Assembly: GCA_002361335.1 (NCBI GenBank)
Contig: DESS01000281.1
Coordinates: forward strand, 9,496-49,561
Length of the DNA stretch: 40,066 nt
Direction: 5' to 3'
Source: Richelia sp. UBA3308
GTDB lineage: Bacteria; Cyanobacteriota; Cyanobacteriia; Cyanobacteriales; Nostocaceae
The stretch's first letter is position 1. Every line of letters starts with the position of its first letter. A model generated the notes under the pieces. The model saw only the letters and a program-made list of their open reading frames with translations, ran no database searches and was not told the DNA's origin. Of this stretch, positions 24,998 through 34,144 are shown piece by piece. Both the position numbers and the translations under genes were made by a program.

Positions 24998-25016
24998 GAC
25001 GTAGCACTGCTACGTC
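24998..25016. repeat. 19-bp palindrome GACGTAGCA-C-TGCTACGTC
   Basis: A perfect palindrome preceded by GTACA. Similar palindromes with a GTAGC...GCTAC core are widespread dispersed repeats in Nostocales. It sits between the convergent petE and TonB-like genes. Confidence 0.6.
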
Positions 25017-25096
25017 GATCTATAGTTATATGGTTATGGTTAATGATTATAGTTTAGATTATTTTTGACTAGAACCATTACCGATTTCTATTTTGG

Positions 25097-26815
25097 CTAG
25101 TTAGAGCTTTCTCGTTGTTGCTTTATTTTCCGTAATTGCTGAATTAGCTTCTTGCTAGAATCAGAAGGCTTCTTGGAATTTTCTTCTGATTCGGAACCCT
25201 CTTTACTATTTCTAAGACGAATTGCAATTGATGGTTTAGAAGTAGCTTGTGGTGCGGGTTGTTTAATATTAACTCGCGCCTGGGGTTTGGGTTTTAATGG
25301 TACTTTTGGTACTTCTACGGCTCGTTTATCATTATTTTCCGAATTTACGGATGTAGCAGCAGGTTTCTTGGTTGTAATCTCCACCTGTGGTTTGGGTTTA
25401 ACCGGCGCTGTTGAAGTTACAGTCGGAACAACTACTGCACTCGAAGATGGTTGTGCATTAATTTTCACCGGAGCCGAACTTCTAGATATATTCTCAGGTT
25501 GTTTCTTGGATGGTTTCTGATTTATTTGGGTTTGATTATTTTTTGAGGAACGCAAACTATCGGCTAATTTTGCCTGAGGTTTGGAGAATTCAACACTACT
25601 AACTACATTGGGCTTGAAGTCAAGGCTAAATGCGTATACCTTAGCTCTACCATTTTTGCGGATGGGATTTTCCTTGAAGTACTTGCGAAAATAATTTCTG
25701 GTAGCTTTTTTAAGACGAGAAGAAACTGAGCGATCCACAAACTGTAAATAATCAGCTTTTCCGTCAGAATCAATAACTAAAGTACCTTCGACTTTACCTT
25801 CTTTTCCTGGCTTTGTTTTAATTACCTGAGAAATTGGTTGTTTAATTTCAGAGTTAGGATAACGTCCCCTAACTTCTTCAAACTGTTTTGCAAGAGCTAA
25901 AGTTGTTGTATTCTTAGGTGTTATTTTTGTGTTTTGCGCCGGTTTGGGTTGGGTTGGTAGCTGAATTTTTCTCCGAGCAGATGGCTGTAGCCCCCATTGC
26001 TGTAAACTTTGTCCTGCTAAAGTTAGGTTGTCGCTAGGTTTAGGAATATTCCTGTTAGTAGGCGCAACCAAATCCTCAGGATTAAGCCTTCTTGGTTGAT
26101 TTACACTAACACCATTATTAACAGAAGGATTAATAGCTACCGGATTATTTGTACCCATACCTGGATTTGTCATCGGAGGAACGGGTTTTGGTGCTGGAAT
26201 TCTAGTAAATTCCTGAGGTAATGGTGCCGATTGTATGGGAGGTATGTTAGGTAAACGAGAATTTGACGCTCTTATCGACGGTGTGCTTCTGTTTCGAGAC
26301 GCTAATGATGCTGAACGCCCTAACTGGATTTTCTCATTGAAACGACGATAGGATCCGCTAGATTTGGTTTTAGCGTTAAATGAAGAATTAAAATTTGGTT
26401 GAGGAAGTACCGGCAGAGAGCTATTTTTCGGTAAAGATGAAATACTAGGATTCGCTGATGATTTCGGTAAAGGTGGTAATATCACCTTTGTGGAGTCAAG
26501 ATTTGGTGGTAATTTAGCTAATGGAGTCGGTTGAGTCGCAAAATTGGGTAGAGGAAGTGCAGACTGTAGGGGAACTTGGGGTAACGCTGAAACTTGAGGA
26601 CCTTTTTTTTGAGGTAATCTATTTTGTTCTGCCTGAGATAATTCCATGATTCCGACACTTGCCGGAGATACTTTTTGTTTTGGTTTAGAGTCAACAGGCA
26701 TCAAAGGCAGAATGAAAGCAATAGCACCATGAATGCCGACGGATGCTATGGCTGCTATTCCGGCTGGTTGGCTTAAGAATTCGGGTATATTTTTGAGTAC
26801 GGAGACGTAAGACAT
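25097..26815 (-). CDS. TonB-like proline-rich membrane-anchored protein
   Basis: 572 residues. A single N-terminal membrane helix (about 18-36, GIAAIASVGIHGAIAFILPL) is followed by a long Pro/Ser/Gln/Asn-rich periplasmic region. In the middle (about 335-405) is a folded segment, KVEGTLVIDSDGKADYLQF and SSRLKKATRNYFRKY, which could be a TonB C-terminal-like alpha/beta domain. Another low-complexity, Lys/Pro-rich tail follows (VPLKPKPQARVNIKQP). The order resembles cyanobacterial TonB-type energy transducers, but a disordered tail after the domain is unusual. No ExbB/ExbD or receptor gene is adjacent. The low-complexity composition limits certainty. A 13-bp tandem repeat lies about 55 bases upstream of the start. 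Confidence 0.6.
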   Translation of the reverse strand: MSYVSVLKNIPEFLSQPAGIAAIASVGIHGAIAFILPLMPVDSKPKQKVSPASVGIMELSQAEQNRLPQKKGPQVSALPQVPLQSALPLPNFATQPTPLAKLPPNLDSTKVILPPLPKSSANPSISSLPKNSSLPVLPQPNFNSSFNAKTKSSGSYRRFNEKIQLGRSASLASRNRSTPSIRASNSRLPNIPPIQSAPLPQEFTRIPAPKPVPPMTNPGMGTNNPVAINPSVNNGVSVNQPRRLNPEDLVAPTNRNIPKPSDNLTLAGQSLQQWGLQPSARRKIQLPTQPKPAQNTKITPKNTTTLALAKQFEEVRGRYPNSEIKQPISQVIKTKPGKEGKVEGTLVIDSDGKADYLQFVDRSVSSRLKKATRNYFRKYFKENPIRKNGRAKVYAFSLDFKPNVVSSVEFSKPQAKLADSLRSSKNNQTQINQKPSKKQPENISRSSAPVKINAQPSSSAVVVPTVTSTAPVKPKPQVEITTKKPAATSVNSENNDKRAVEVPKVPLKPKPQARVNIKQPAPQATSKPSIAIRLRNSKEGSESEENSKKPSDSSKKLIQQLRKIKQQRESSN

Positions 26816-26867
26816 GGCTTTTATCGCTCACTTAGCTTGTTGGCGGTTGACTAGCAATTTAATTTAT

Positions 26868-26930
26868 CTGGCAATATTTTCAGGCAATATTTTCAGGCAA
26901 TATTTTCAGGCAATATTTTCAGGCAATAAT
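26868..26930. repeat. 13-bp tandem repeat (CAGGCAATATTTT), about 4.8 units
   Basis: Four exact or near-exact units in a row and a partial fifth (CAGGCAATAAT); the first unit begins CTGG. Units are contiguous with no spacers, so it is a minisatellite and not a CRISPR array. It lies directly upstream of the TonB-like gene on the minus strand and could change the promoter spacing by slippage. Confidence 0.9.
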
Positions 26931-27557
26931 GATTTGATTAAAGTAGCCCTTTTAAATGCGCCCCTTTATAAAGGATAACTTCCTACCGCAAACTCATAAT
27001 AACAGAATTGCCAGTTGTACAAGCGGTCAATTGCACGGTTGGCGGGAGCCTATACTTAAATGCAACCGGATTGTACTCAGAAGTTAGGTTTGCCTTCGGA
27101 CACAAGAATGAAAATCATGACTTTTAAAAGTGTATTCTTGGTTTGACGGAAATAGCTTGCTTAAGCAAATTTACTATCTATCATTAACAGCTCTATATCC
27201 TTTTTTTTACAACATATTTACTAAATTCCGGAAAATTTCAGTTTTTTAAGACTTATGCTTGACGCGAACGCTTTCATCTAGCATGACGAGAAGAAAATAA
27301 TGCGGTAAGTATTAATCTGCTAATTTTCAACCGATACTGATGAATTTGATAATTCCCTATTAACAGAATTTAATCCCAGTTATTTCAAGAAATATCTTTT
27401 AAACTGCAAGGCTGAGACAATCATTTATTATAGGTTATCTTCATCCACTAGTAATGCTTATATAATACCAATCCCAGTATCTACTTACGTATAAGTTATA
27501 CAAGACAGATTTTTTTGGCAAGTCTCAAGTCTTAAATACCGCTCTCAAAGTAAGCAA
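26931..27557. other. intergenic region between divergent genes
   Basis: No ORF or RNA gene is seen. It includes a TTGCGGTAG-type stretch near 26985 and AT-rich sequence before the hydrolase gene. It should hold divergent promoters; none is distinct. Confidence 0.4.
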
Positions 27558-28250
27558 ATGTCATTACCTACAGTTATTTTACCCGGTTTTTTTGAATGCG
27601 CTCAAGCTTACTATAGCTTAGAAAAATCATTGCAAAATCTGGGATTTCCTACGGTTACAGTACCCCTACAACGACGTGATTGGATAGCAACTTTGGGAGG
27701 AAGACCTGTAACTCCAATTTTGCAACAATTAGACTGCACAGTAAAGCGGATATTACAACAAAAAAGTGTTTCTCAAATTAATTTGATTGGTCATTCTGCA
27801 GGAGGTTGGATATCGCGTATTTATTTGGGAGAAGTTGCTTATGGCAAGGGCAACCGAAACTTATTGACGTGGCAAGCTCACAAAAACGTTGCCACTCTTA
27901 TTACTTTAGGTACTCCTCATAGTAGCTTAGAGCGTTGGACGCGTTGGAATTTGGATTTTGTTAATGATAATTACCCAGGCGCTTTTTACGAAAAAGTACG
28001 TTACGTCTGTGTCGCAGGGAAAACAATTTTTGGCAAAAGACGATTCGGCAATTGGTTAGCTTATAGCAGCTATAAATTAACTTGTGGTCAAGGTAACACT
28101 TGGGGAGATGGAATTACACCTATCGAAGCTGCTCACTTAGATGGTGCTCAAAATTTAGTCCTTGAAGATGCAATGCATTCTCCTAGAAGTTATAAAGCTT
28201 GGTATGGTTCGCAACAATTTTTACCAATTTGGACAAAATACTTAGAATAA
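27558..28250 (+). CDS. alpha/beta hydrolase, lipase/PGAP1-like
   Basis: 230 residues. The nucleophile elbow is GHSAGGW with Ser80 after strand INLI, and the oxyanion-side motif is ILPGFFECA near the N terminus. GDGITPIEAAHLDG and the His of DAMHSPR supply likely acid and base residues. The layout resembles the PGAP1/lipase-type hydrolases common in cyanobacteria and plastids, acting on ester bonds of lipids; the substrate is unknown. The start is the ATG at 27558. The cytochrome b6-like gene follows 81 bases later on the same strand. Confidence 0.85.
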   Translation: MSLPTVILPGFFECAQAYYSLEKSLQNLGFPTVTVPLQRRDWIATLGGRPVTPILQQLDCTVKRILQQKSVSQINLIGHSAGGWISRIYLGEVAYGKGNRNLLTWQAHKNVATLITLGTPHSSLERWTRWNLDFVNDNYPGAFYEKVRYVCVAGKTIFGKRRFGNWLAYSSYKLTCGQGNTWGDGITPIEAAHLDGAQNLVLEDAMHSPRSYKAWYGSQQFLPIWTKYLE

Positions 28251-28331
28251 TTGTATAGTTATTTATCAAAAATTAATATTTCTTAGTTAAAATCGTAATA
28301 ATTTTAATGATTTTCTAAGGTTATTAGTTTT

Positions 28332-28973
28332 ATGGTTATCAAAGAAAGCCGATTTAATATAGTTATGCGGCGGACGGCAACGATTTTATCAGTAGTAATT
28401 ATTACTTTTAGTTTGATTGCTGCTAGTACGGGGATTTTGCTTTCTATTTATTACGAACCAGCTTCTGGTAGGGCTTATGAGTCATTAAAGATGATAACTG
28501 ACCAAATTGAATACGGCTGGTTATTCCGTAAAGCTCACCATCTTGCAGGCAATGGAGTAATATTTATTGCCTTGATTCAGATAGTGGTGATGTTTTTAGG
28601 CAGAAAATTTAGCAAAAGTTGGTATATAGCCTGGGTAAACGGAATATTTTTAACTTTAACCGTAATCGGATTAAGCTGGACATCGATGATTTTTGGTTGG
28701 GATCAACTTGGATTTTGGCGCTTCAATATTGAGTTGGGAACTATTGAAGCCATTCCTTTGATCGGTGAGCAATTAAGAGAAATTCTTACTGGCGGTAGTG
28801 GTGTAAGCACCTTAACCGTCAAGCGTCTTTACACCATACACAGCTATATTCTCTCGACTGCTGCAATTATTTTGTCAATAGTGCATTTATTCAGCGTGCT
28901 GTGGCTTGAAAAACAAGTCAGCACGCCACAAGAGTTGATTCAAGATGTTGGGGCATCAGTGGCAGAAAGTTGA
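28332..28973 (+). CDS. divergent cytochrome b6-like protein with altered haem ligands
   Basis: 213 residues, four membrane helices. Alignment by eye to PetB shows retained landmarks: IYYEP, YGWLFRKAH, WVNG, FGWDQLGFW, EAIPLIG, LTGGSGVSTLT. His69, His170 and His185 match the b-haem ligands His86, His187 and His202 of PetB. The position of His100 is Gln83, so the pair His100/His202 that holds haem bn is broken. The position of the haem-ci Cys35 is Ile. It is therefore a paralogue that probably binds haem bp only, or binds the second haem differently. It has no petD neighbour. The last 34 bases overlap the end of the convergent antiporter gene. Its partner and role are unknown. Confidence 0.85.
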   Translation: MVIKESRFNIVMRRTATILSVVIITFSLIAASTGILLSIYYEPASGRAYESLKMITDQIEYGWLFRKAHHLAGNGVIFIALIQIVVMFLGRKFSKSWYIAWVNGIFLTLTVIGLSWTSMIFGWDQLGFWRFNIELGTIEAIPLIGEQLREILTGGSGVSTLTVKRLYTIHSYILSTAAIILSIVHLFSVLWLEKQVSTPQELIQDVGASVAES

Positions 28974-30859
28974 GATAATTTCCCAATGGGAATTTCTTCT
29001 ACTTCCGGTAAATTTTCTAAAGAAAGACGAGTAGATTGATTACCACCAGACAAGCGTTTAAGAAGATCCGGCCTGGGATCGTGCAGCAGGTAAATTAGGC
29101 GATCGCCAACTTGCCAAGTTTCACCAGCAGCCATAACCTGGATTTTATCCTCTCTTTCAACAAATAGCGGTAGTAAATCACCAGTCCGGATTAATGCTTG
29201 TAACTGAATTTTTTGTAGAGAAAAACCAGGATCTTTCAATGTCATAGTCCCTAGTTTGACTTGTTGATCCTTAAGATATTGGTTCCAAGTTTTGATTTTG
29301 AAGTCGGGAAGAAAAGCTTGTAAGACTTTACTTTTATTTTTGTTTCCGGCTTGAGGATCGCGAGGAAACACTGCTAAAGCACGGGGTGGATCAAATTCTT
29401 CTGCGGCGCGTTGAGCTAACACAAAATTGACTTCACCATTTTTAGTCATCGCCAAAAAAGTACCTACAGAATCAAGTCCAGCTTCTTCTAAGACATTGGC
29501 ATCTAAGGCACTGCTAGTTAAAACTCGCAAATTCTGTGCTTCTGCTTGCTGAGAAGCTTCAGGGTCTGTATCAATCATAACTACTGTTTCTCCCCGTTCT
29601 TGGAAGAAGCGGGCAATCAATAAACTTAAAGGATTGCAGCCCACAATGACCGCTCCTGTGGCTTGTTTTAAAGTAATTCCCAGTAATCTAGCAACCCAGC
29701 CTGCAGTTAATCCTTGACAAAATACTGTAATCAAAATTGTCAAAAACACCAATGCTTTGATGGCATCACCACCATTTATACCGCGCTCGGTAAGTAAAAT
29801 ACCGAATAATGAAGCAACTGATGCTGAAACGATACCTCTTGGTGCAACCCAGCTTAAAAACAGTTTTTGTCTCCAGTTGAGGTTGCTGTTCGAGGTACAT
29901 AAAAGAACATTAATTGGTCGCACCACGAACATTAGCGCCAAGACGGTGAATAAACTACCCCAGCCCAAGGCAAATACACTGGCAATAGATAAATCAGCCG
30001 CCAACAAGATAAACAGTACAGAGATACAAAGAATTGTTAGCTGACCCTTAAAATGACGTAACAGCCGTTCTTCGGGTACCGATGAATTAGCAAATACTGC
30101 TCCTGCCATTACTGTTGTCATTAGTCCCGATTCGCTGCGAATCATCTGTGCTAATGTAAACAAGCCCCATACGGAAGCTAGTACTACCAGATTTTTCAGT
30201 TCAAATGACAAAATATTGGCTCGCTTGAAAAATTGGCTAAGCAGCCAACCACCTGCTCCACCGATAAAAGCGCCAATACCCAAGCGCACTAACAAACCTG
30301 TAATGGCGCTTAAAGGGTCAGCATCACCGTTCAAAATAGTATCGAGAACTACGACAGCAAGTATTGCTCCTACAGGGTCAATTAAAATTCCTTCCCCTTC
30401 CAAAAGCGTTGCTACTTGTCGATCTACTTTAATTTGCTTGAGTAGGGGAGTGATGACTGTCGGACCTGTAACGACCACAATTGAAGCGTACAGAAAAGCA
30501 ATTGGCCAAGGAAATTCTCCCAGCCAATGAGCCGCCATACTTCCGCCCATTAATGTAATTAAGGTTCCTAAGGTTACGAGCAATTGCAGGCTGGTAGAAA
30601 CTCTCCCTAGTTCTCGCAGTTCTAGGTCTAGTCCGCCTTCAAACAAAATTATTGCCGTTGCCAAAGCAACAATTACTTCTAATCCAATGCCTAACAAATG
30701 GGGATGTAATAACCCAATGCCATCCGAACCAAGAAAGATGCCAAATAGCAGTAAAAAAACAATACTAGGCACTTTAAGGTAAGCAGCCAGCACTTGGGCG
30801 CTGATGCCTGCAACGACAGCAATCACCATTTGCAGGGTGATATCAAAAGATGCTTCCAT
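28940..30859 (-). CDS. CPA1-family Na+/H+ antiporter with TrkA-N domain
   Basis: 639 residues. The first 390 or so hold about 12 membrane helices of the NhaP/CPA1 type (GPTVITPLLKQIKVDRQV, EGEGILIDPVGAILAVV with the Asp likely in ion exchange). The second part is a nucleotide-binding TrkA-N (RCK) domain at about 400-500 (AVIVGCNPLSLLIARFF, VVMIDTDPEASQQAE) and a C-terminal TrkA-C-like region. The family exchanges Na+ or K+ for protons across the membrane and is gated by ligand binding at the RCK domain. The start is the ATG at 30859. The 3' end overlaps the cytochrome b6-like gene by 34 bases tail to tail. Confidence 0.92.
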   Translation of the reverse strand: MEASFDITLQMVIAVVAGISAQVLAAYLKVPSIVFLLLFGIFLGSDGIGLLHPHLLGIGLEVIVALATAIILFEGGLDLELRELGRVSTSLQLLVTLGTLITLMGGSMAAHWLGEFPWPIAFLYASIVVVTGPTVITPLLKQIKVDRQVATLLEGEGILIDPVGAILAVVVLDTILNGDADPLSAITGLLVRLGIGAFIGGAGGWLLSQFFKRANILSFELKNLVVLASVWGLFTLAQMIRSESGLMTTVMAGAVFANSSVPEERLLRHFKGQLTILCISVLFILLAADLSIASVFALGWGSLFTVLALMFVVRPINVLLCTSNSNLNWRQKLFLSWVAPRGIVSASVASLFGILLTERGINGGDAIKALVFLTILITVFCQGLTAGWVARLLGITLKQATGAVIVGCNPLSLLIARFFQERGETVVMIDTDPEASQQAEAQNLRVLTSSALDANVLEEAGLDSVGTFLAMTKNGEVNFVLAQRAAEEFDPPRALAVFPRDPQAGNKNKSKVLQAFLPDFKIKTWNQYLKDQQVKLGTMTLKDPGFSLQKIQLQALIRTGDLLPLFVEREDKIQVMAAGETWQVGDRLIYLLHDPRPDLLKRLSGGNQSTRLSLENLPEVEEIPIGKLSQLSATDAPTS

Positions 30860-31388
30860 ATTGGAGATTTTGAGCCGTGTATTTCAAAATCTATTGTTAA
30901 AAATAGTAAATATGAAATTTGATGTATGAAAGGTTTGTAATCCTCACTTTTGTCGAATTGATAGTTTCTTCCTAGGTTGCTTATAATACAGCATTTTCCT
31001 AGTCTTTGTACAACAACCGCGAATGTAGCCTTGAACTTGGAGCAGCTTTAGATGTTCATAGATAGCGGATACACCCCCGAGTTAATTTGTTTTAAAGCCT
31101 GCCCAGGGTGCCCAAGAAATTTTTAGAACAAAACATTTCTTGGGGTGCCCCTGCCCATTATTGTTACGGAAGTTGTAACTACGAAAGGTCCGGGCGCTTA
31201 GTTTACAAAGTGAGCGGCAATTATGACAAAGTTCTTGAAAAATAATAGTTGTTGATCTTTGCCACTTTCAACCACTTTAACCCGTACTCAGCAACATTGG
31301 GCAGTAATTCACGAACGTCAATATTTTTTTATTGAGGGTATTGACAAATTTCGCGAAACTCGTTAAATTTATAAAAGTTGAAAAACAA
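30860..31388. other. intergenic region with dispersed repeats before the tRNA
   Basis: An imperfect hairpin repeat lies at about 31095-31155: CCCAGGGTGCCCAAGAAAT, then ATTTCTTGGGGTGCCCCTG. Its CCCAGGGTGCC piece recurs at 34888-34898. Sequence near 31320-31385 should contain the tRNA promoter. No protein gene is seen. Confidence 0.5.
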
Positions 31389-31461
31389 GCCCCCATCGTC
31401 TAGAGGCCTAGGACACCTCCCTTTCACGGAGGCGACAGGGATTCGAATTCCCTTGGGGGTA
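31389..31461 (+). tRNA. trnE: tRNA-Glu (anticodon UUC)
   Basis: 73 bases. The acceptor stem GCCCCCA pairs with TGGGGGT (first pair G-U). The D-arm contains CTAGAGGCCTAGG, the anticodon stem CCTCC/GGAGG encloses loop CTTTCAC with anticodon TTC, and the T-arm AGGGATTCGAATTCCCT has the GTTC-like ATTCGAA loop. The discriminator is A at 31461, and CCA is not encoded. In cyanobacteria this tRNA also feeds 5-aminolevulinate, and thus chlorophyll and haem, synthesis. Confidence 0.97.
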
Positions 31462-31514
31462 TTTAAATAAATAATAAAAATAAAATACAAAACAAGAACT
31501 ATATATTTTAGCTT

Positions 31515-32090
31515 CTATTCTTTAGATGAACTAGCTAATTCTTCTACACGTTGACGAACCGCTAGGAGGTTAGATTGCATATCTTGAGAAAGACGGGGTT
31601 CTATAATTCTGATTGGCATAGTCAGCTTAGGCCATACTTTAACGGTATAGCAAAGTAAGGTTCCCGTTTGATTATCCAAAACACAGCTATTTAAACGCCA
31701 GTTACCACAGAAGTCTTTAAAATCCCCTTCTACCATTTGAAAGCGAATTAGATTGGGAAAACATTCTTCCAAATCTATAACTACCCGTGCGGAAAAATTA
31801 AGCCGCAGTAAGCGTTGGCAACCGATTTGTTCTAAACGAATACCTCCACTAGGATGTTCTAATTTCCGAGAAGAAGCAAGGCTAGGAATAAAATCAGCTA
31901 AAGCTTGATAATCAGTTAGTACTTGCCAAACTTTTTCTATAGGATGAGGAATTTGAATTTTAGCCGTGATTTGTCGTTGACGTTCTGTGATTTTCTCAAC
32001 TTCAACAGTTACGGCTCGTAAATTTGGACTTTGATTATTATTTTCTTGGGAGTTTAAATTTGATTGTGGGGCTTTTTGTTTTTGAATCAT
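31515..32090 (-). CDS. SRPBCC (START/coenzyme Q-binding-like) protein
   Basis: 191 residues. After a polar N terminus comes the helix-grip fold: TAKIQIPHPIEKVWQVLTDY, ALADFIPSLASSRKLE, and a C-terminal helix (SQDMQSNLLAVRQRVEEL). The family (cyclase/dehydrase, COQ10-like) binds hydrophobic ligands. The start overlaps the stop of the upstream kinase-like gene by four bases (ATGA), so the two are translationally coupled and may work together, for example as ligand carrier and sensor. That link is inferred from gene order only. Confidence 0.85.
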   Translation of the reverse strand: MIQKQKAPQSNLNSQENNNQSPNLRAVTVEVEKITERQRQITAKIQIPHPIEKVWQVLTDYQALADFIPSLASSRKLEHPSGGIRLEQIGCQRLLRLNFSARVVIDLEECFPNLIRFQMVEGDFKDFCGNWRLNSCVLDNQTGTLLCYTVKVWPKLTMPIRIIEPRLSQDMQSNLLAVRQRVEELASSSKE

Positions 32091-34144
32091 GAAGGCTCCG
32101 AAGCTTCGATATCGTCAGAAAATTGGGGTAAAGTTAGAATAAAACAGATTTTACTTAAATCAGAATCTTCTATAGAAGTACTTTCTACGGTTATTTCTCC
32201 ATTGAGATGCTGTATTAAAGATTTAACCAAAGCTAATCCCAAACCAGTACCTGGAGTCCATCGACCTTTACCTCTACGGAATTTATCAAATATGAACTTG
32301 GCTTCTTCTTCAGATATACCACGTCCAACATTGATGACTTTAATTTGTATTTTATTTCCTTGTATTTTACAAATCTGGGAAATTTGCAGTTCTACAGAAC
32401 TATCATGTTCGGAATACTTATAAGTATTTGTAAGCAATTCTTGGAGGATGCGATCCAAACTTTCTACTTCTGTTTGTATTTTGAGTGGTTCATCCGGCAA
32501 ATAAACAGAAATATTTATTCCTTTCTCTGCTAGTTTTTTCTCAAAAGAAATTGCTACATCTTGAATTTTTGTATTTAAATCAATTGTTTCAAATTGCGGA
32601 CGTTCTTGATGAGTTTCCAGCTTCTGGAGTGTGAGGAGATCGTTAATCAAATTAATTTCCTTAGTACACTCCTGCTCCAGAATATCCAAATACCGAGCTT
32701 GGCGATCGGGCTGGATTTCCGGGTGGCGTAAATTACGTAGTGCCATACGCATATTGGTTAAAGGATAGCGTAAACGGTCACTCATATTACTTAAAAACTC
32801 ATCTTTAAGTTCGTTAAGTTCGCGCAACTGCTCGACATATTGCCGTGTTTTTTCATATAACTTAGCTTGAACTTCCAAACTGCGTTGTAATTGAGCCGTG
32901 CGTTCATCTACAAGAGTTTGTACTTGCTTGATCGTTTGTGTCTGAATAATCGCATTACTGATTTGAGCGCAAACCATTTCTACAATATTTAACTCAGACA
33001 ACTGCCAATTGCGACGTTGCTTCTGCTGTAGCACTAAAAATCCTAACACTTTGCCTTGACTTTCTAAAGGCATTAGCAGCGCCGCAGGTAACTTATCTAA
33101 AACAAACACAGGAGCAATTGTAGAAGTATCCTTACGCCTATCTGAATTGTCATTAATCGTTACGGGTTTAGAAGCTTTGAAAGCACGTTGACATATACCG
33201 CAATTTCCCAACCAGAAAGACTCTTGTACAGATTTCAACTCATCACAAAGTGGAGAATTCGTTTCCCTACACCATTCACTTACAACAGTAGCTCTGGCTT
33301 TGGGAATTTGTGTTTTTGCACGAATTTTAAATAAAGGGTCTGAATATTTTAATAATATCAATAAACCACGGTCTGCCCCTAAAGCTTCAGCTGTGGAGGA
33401 AACTACCAACTTAAGCATTTGATTAAATTCCAAATTGCTGCGGTTAAGTATGGTTAATTGCTGGATCAAGCTTTGGTGCTGTTCACTTTTTTGCACCTGC
33501 TGTTTTTGGGAAGAAATTATCTGTTTTTGTGCTAATTGAGCAAAAGCAATGGCGCAGCAAGATTCTATAGCTCTTAAAAGTTGTTTCTCTGAATTACTCC
33601 ACTCATATGGCTCGGATTTAATAAGACTAATTACCCCATTATTTTCACCACTAAAGCGAGTCGTAATTGCTAATACAGCTTTTATTGGTAAAGGAAAACT
33701 TTGACATCCAATTACCAAACTTTCCTGAATTGTAGAAATGTCCTCAATAGTAAAAGGTTCTGCAGCACACTGTACTACAGGTAATTCCAATTGTTCAATT
33801 AAAAAAGTATCCTTGGGGTTAGGTAGACCTAAATAATCTTGCTGACTATGCCAACTAGCAGTAGTTGCTCCTCCTGGCTGTTTTGGATCTGTTACCAAAC
33901 AGCAGTAATCCACCTTGAAGGCAACTCCTACGACTCGAGAAATTTCTTCGAGCATCTGATCGGGAGCTATGCTACTAGCAATAATTTGATTGATTTGGTA
34001 TACCAACCGATGGGCAGGTTGTTCCTGATGCTGCATCAGCTTAAAATGGCACTTTTCTAAATCTTCCTGTTCATCCGAGCGTTGCGGCGGCGATGTTATT
34101 ATACGCTTTTTCATTTGTGGCACAATCTTGGATAATGACCCCAT
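32087..34144 (-). CDS. GAF-domain histidine kinase-like protein lacking the phospho-acceptor His
   Basis: 685 residues from ATG 34144; a TTG at 34159 sits directly against AGGAGG and is less likely, though the ATG is then 15 bases away. GAF-like domains lie at about 55-205 and 235-400, followed by a coiled coil (405-450), a HisKA-like helix pair and an HATPase_c domain (N box LQELLTNTYKY with Asn573; G1 INVGRGI; G2 GTGLGLALV). The H box reads FLSNMSDRLRYPLTN, so the usual His is Asp456 and the following Glu is Arg. ATP-binding boxes look intact except Asn for Asp in G1. It may be a pseudokinase or signal through a partner. It is coupled to the SRPBCC gene. Confidence 0.88.
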   Translation of the reverse strand: MGSLSKIVPQMKKRIITSPPQRSDEQEDLEKCHFKLMQHQEQPAHRLVYQINQIIASSIAPDQMLEEISRVVGVAFKVDYCCLVTDPKQPGGATTASWHSQQDYLGLPNPKDTFLIEQLELPVVQCAAEPFTIEDISTIQESLVIGCQSFPLPIKAVLAITTRFSGENNGVISLIKSEPYEWSNSEKQLLRAIESCCAIAFAQLAQKQIISSQKQQVQKSEQHQSLIQQLTILNRSNLEFNQMLKLVVSSTAEALGADRGLLILLKYSDPLFKIRAKTQIPKARATVVSEWCRETNSPLCDELKSVQESFWLGNCGICQRAFKASKPVTINDNSDRRKDTSTIAPVFVLDKLPAALLMPLESQGKVLGFLVLQQKQRRNWQLSELNIVEMVCAQISNAIIQTQTIKQVQTLVDERTAQLQRSLEVQAKLYEKTRQYVEQLRELNELKDEFLSNMSDRLRYPLTNMRMALRNLRHPEIQPDRQARYLDILEQECTKEINLINDLLTLQKLETHQERPQFETIDLNTKIQDVAISFEKKLAEKGINISVYLPDEPLKIQTEVESLDRILQELLTNTYKYSEHDSSVELQISQICKIQGNKIQIKVINVGRGISEEEAKFIFDKFRRGKGRWTPGTGLGLALVKSLIQHLNGEITVESTSIEDSDLSKICFILTLPQFSDDIEASEPS

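Noticed and set aside
26868..26930. CRISPR array
   Set aside because: The 13-bp units are contiguous with no spacers.
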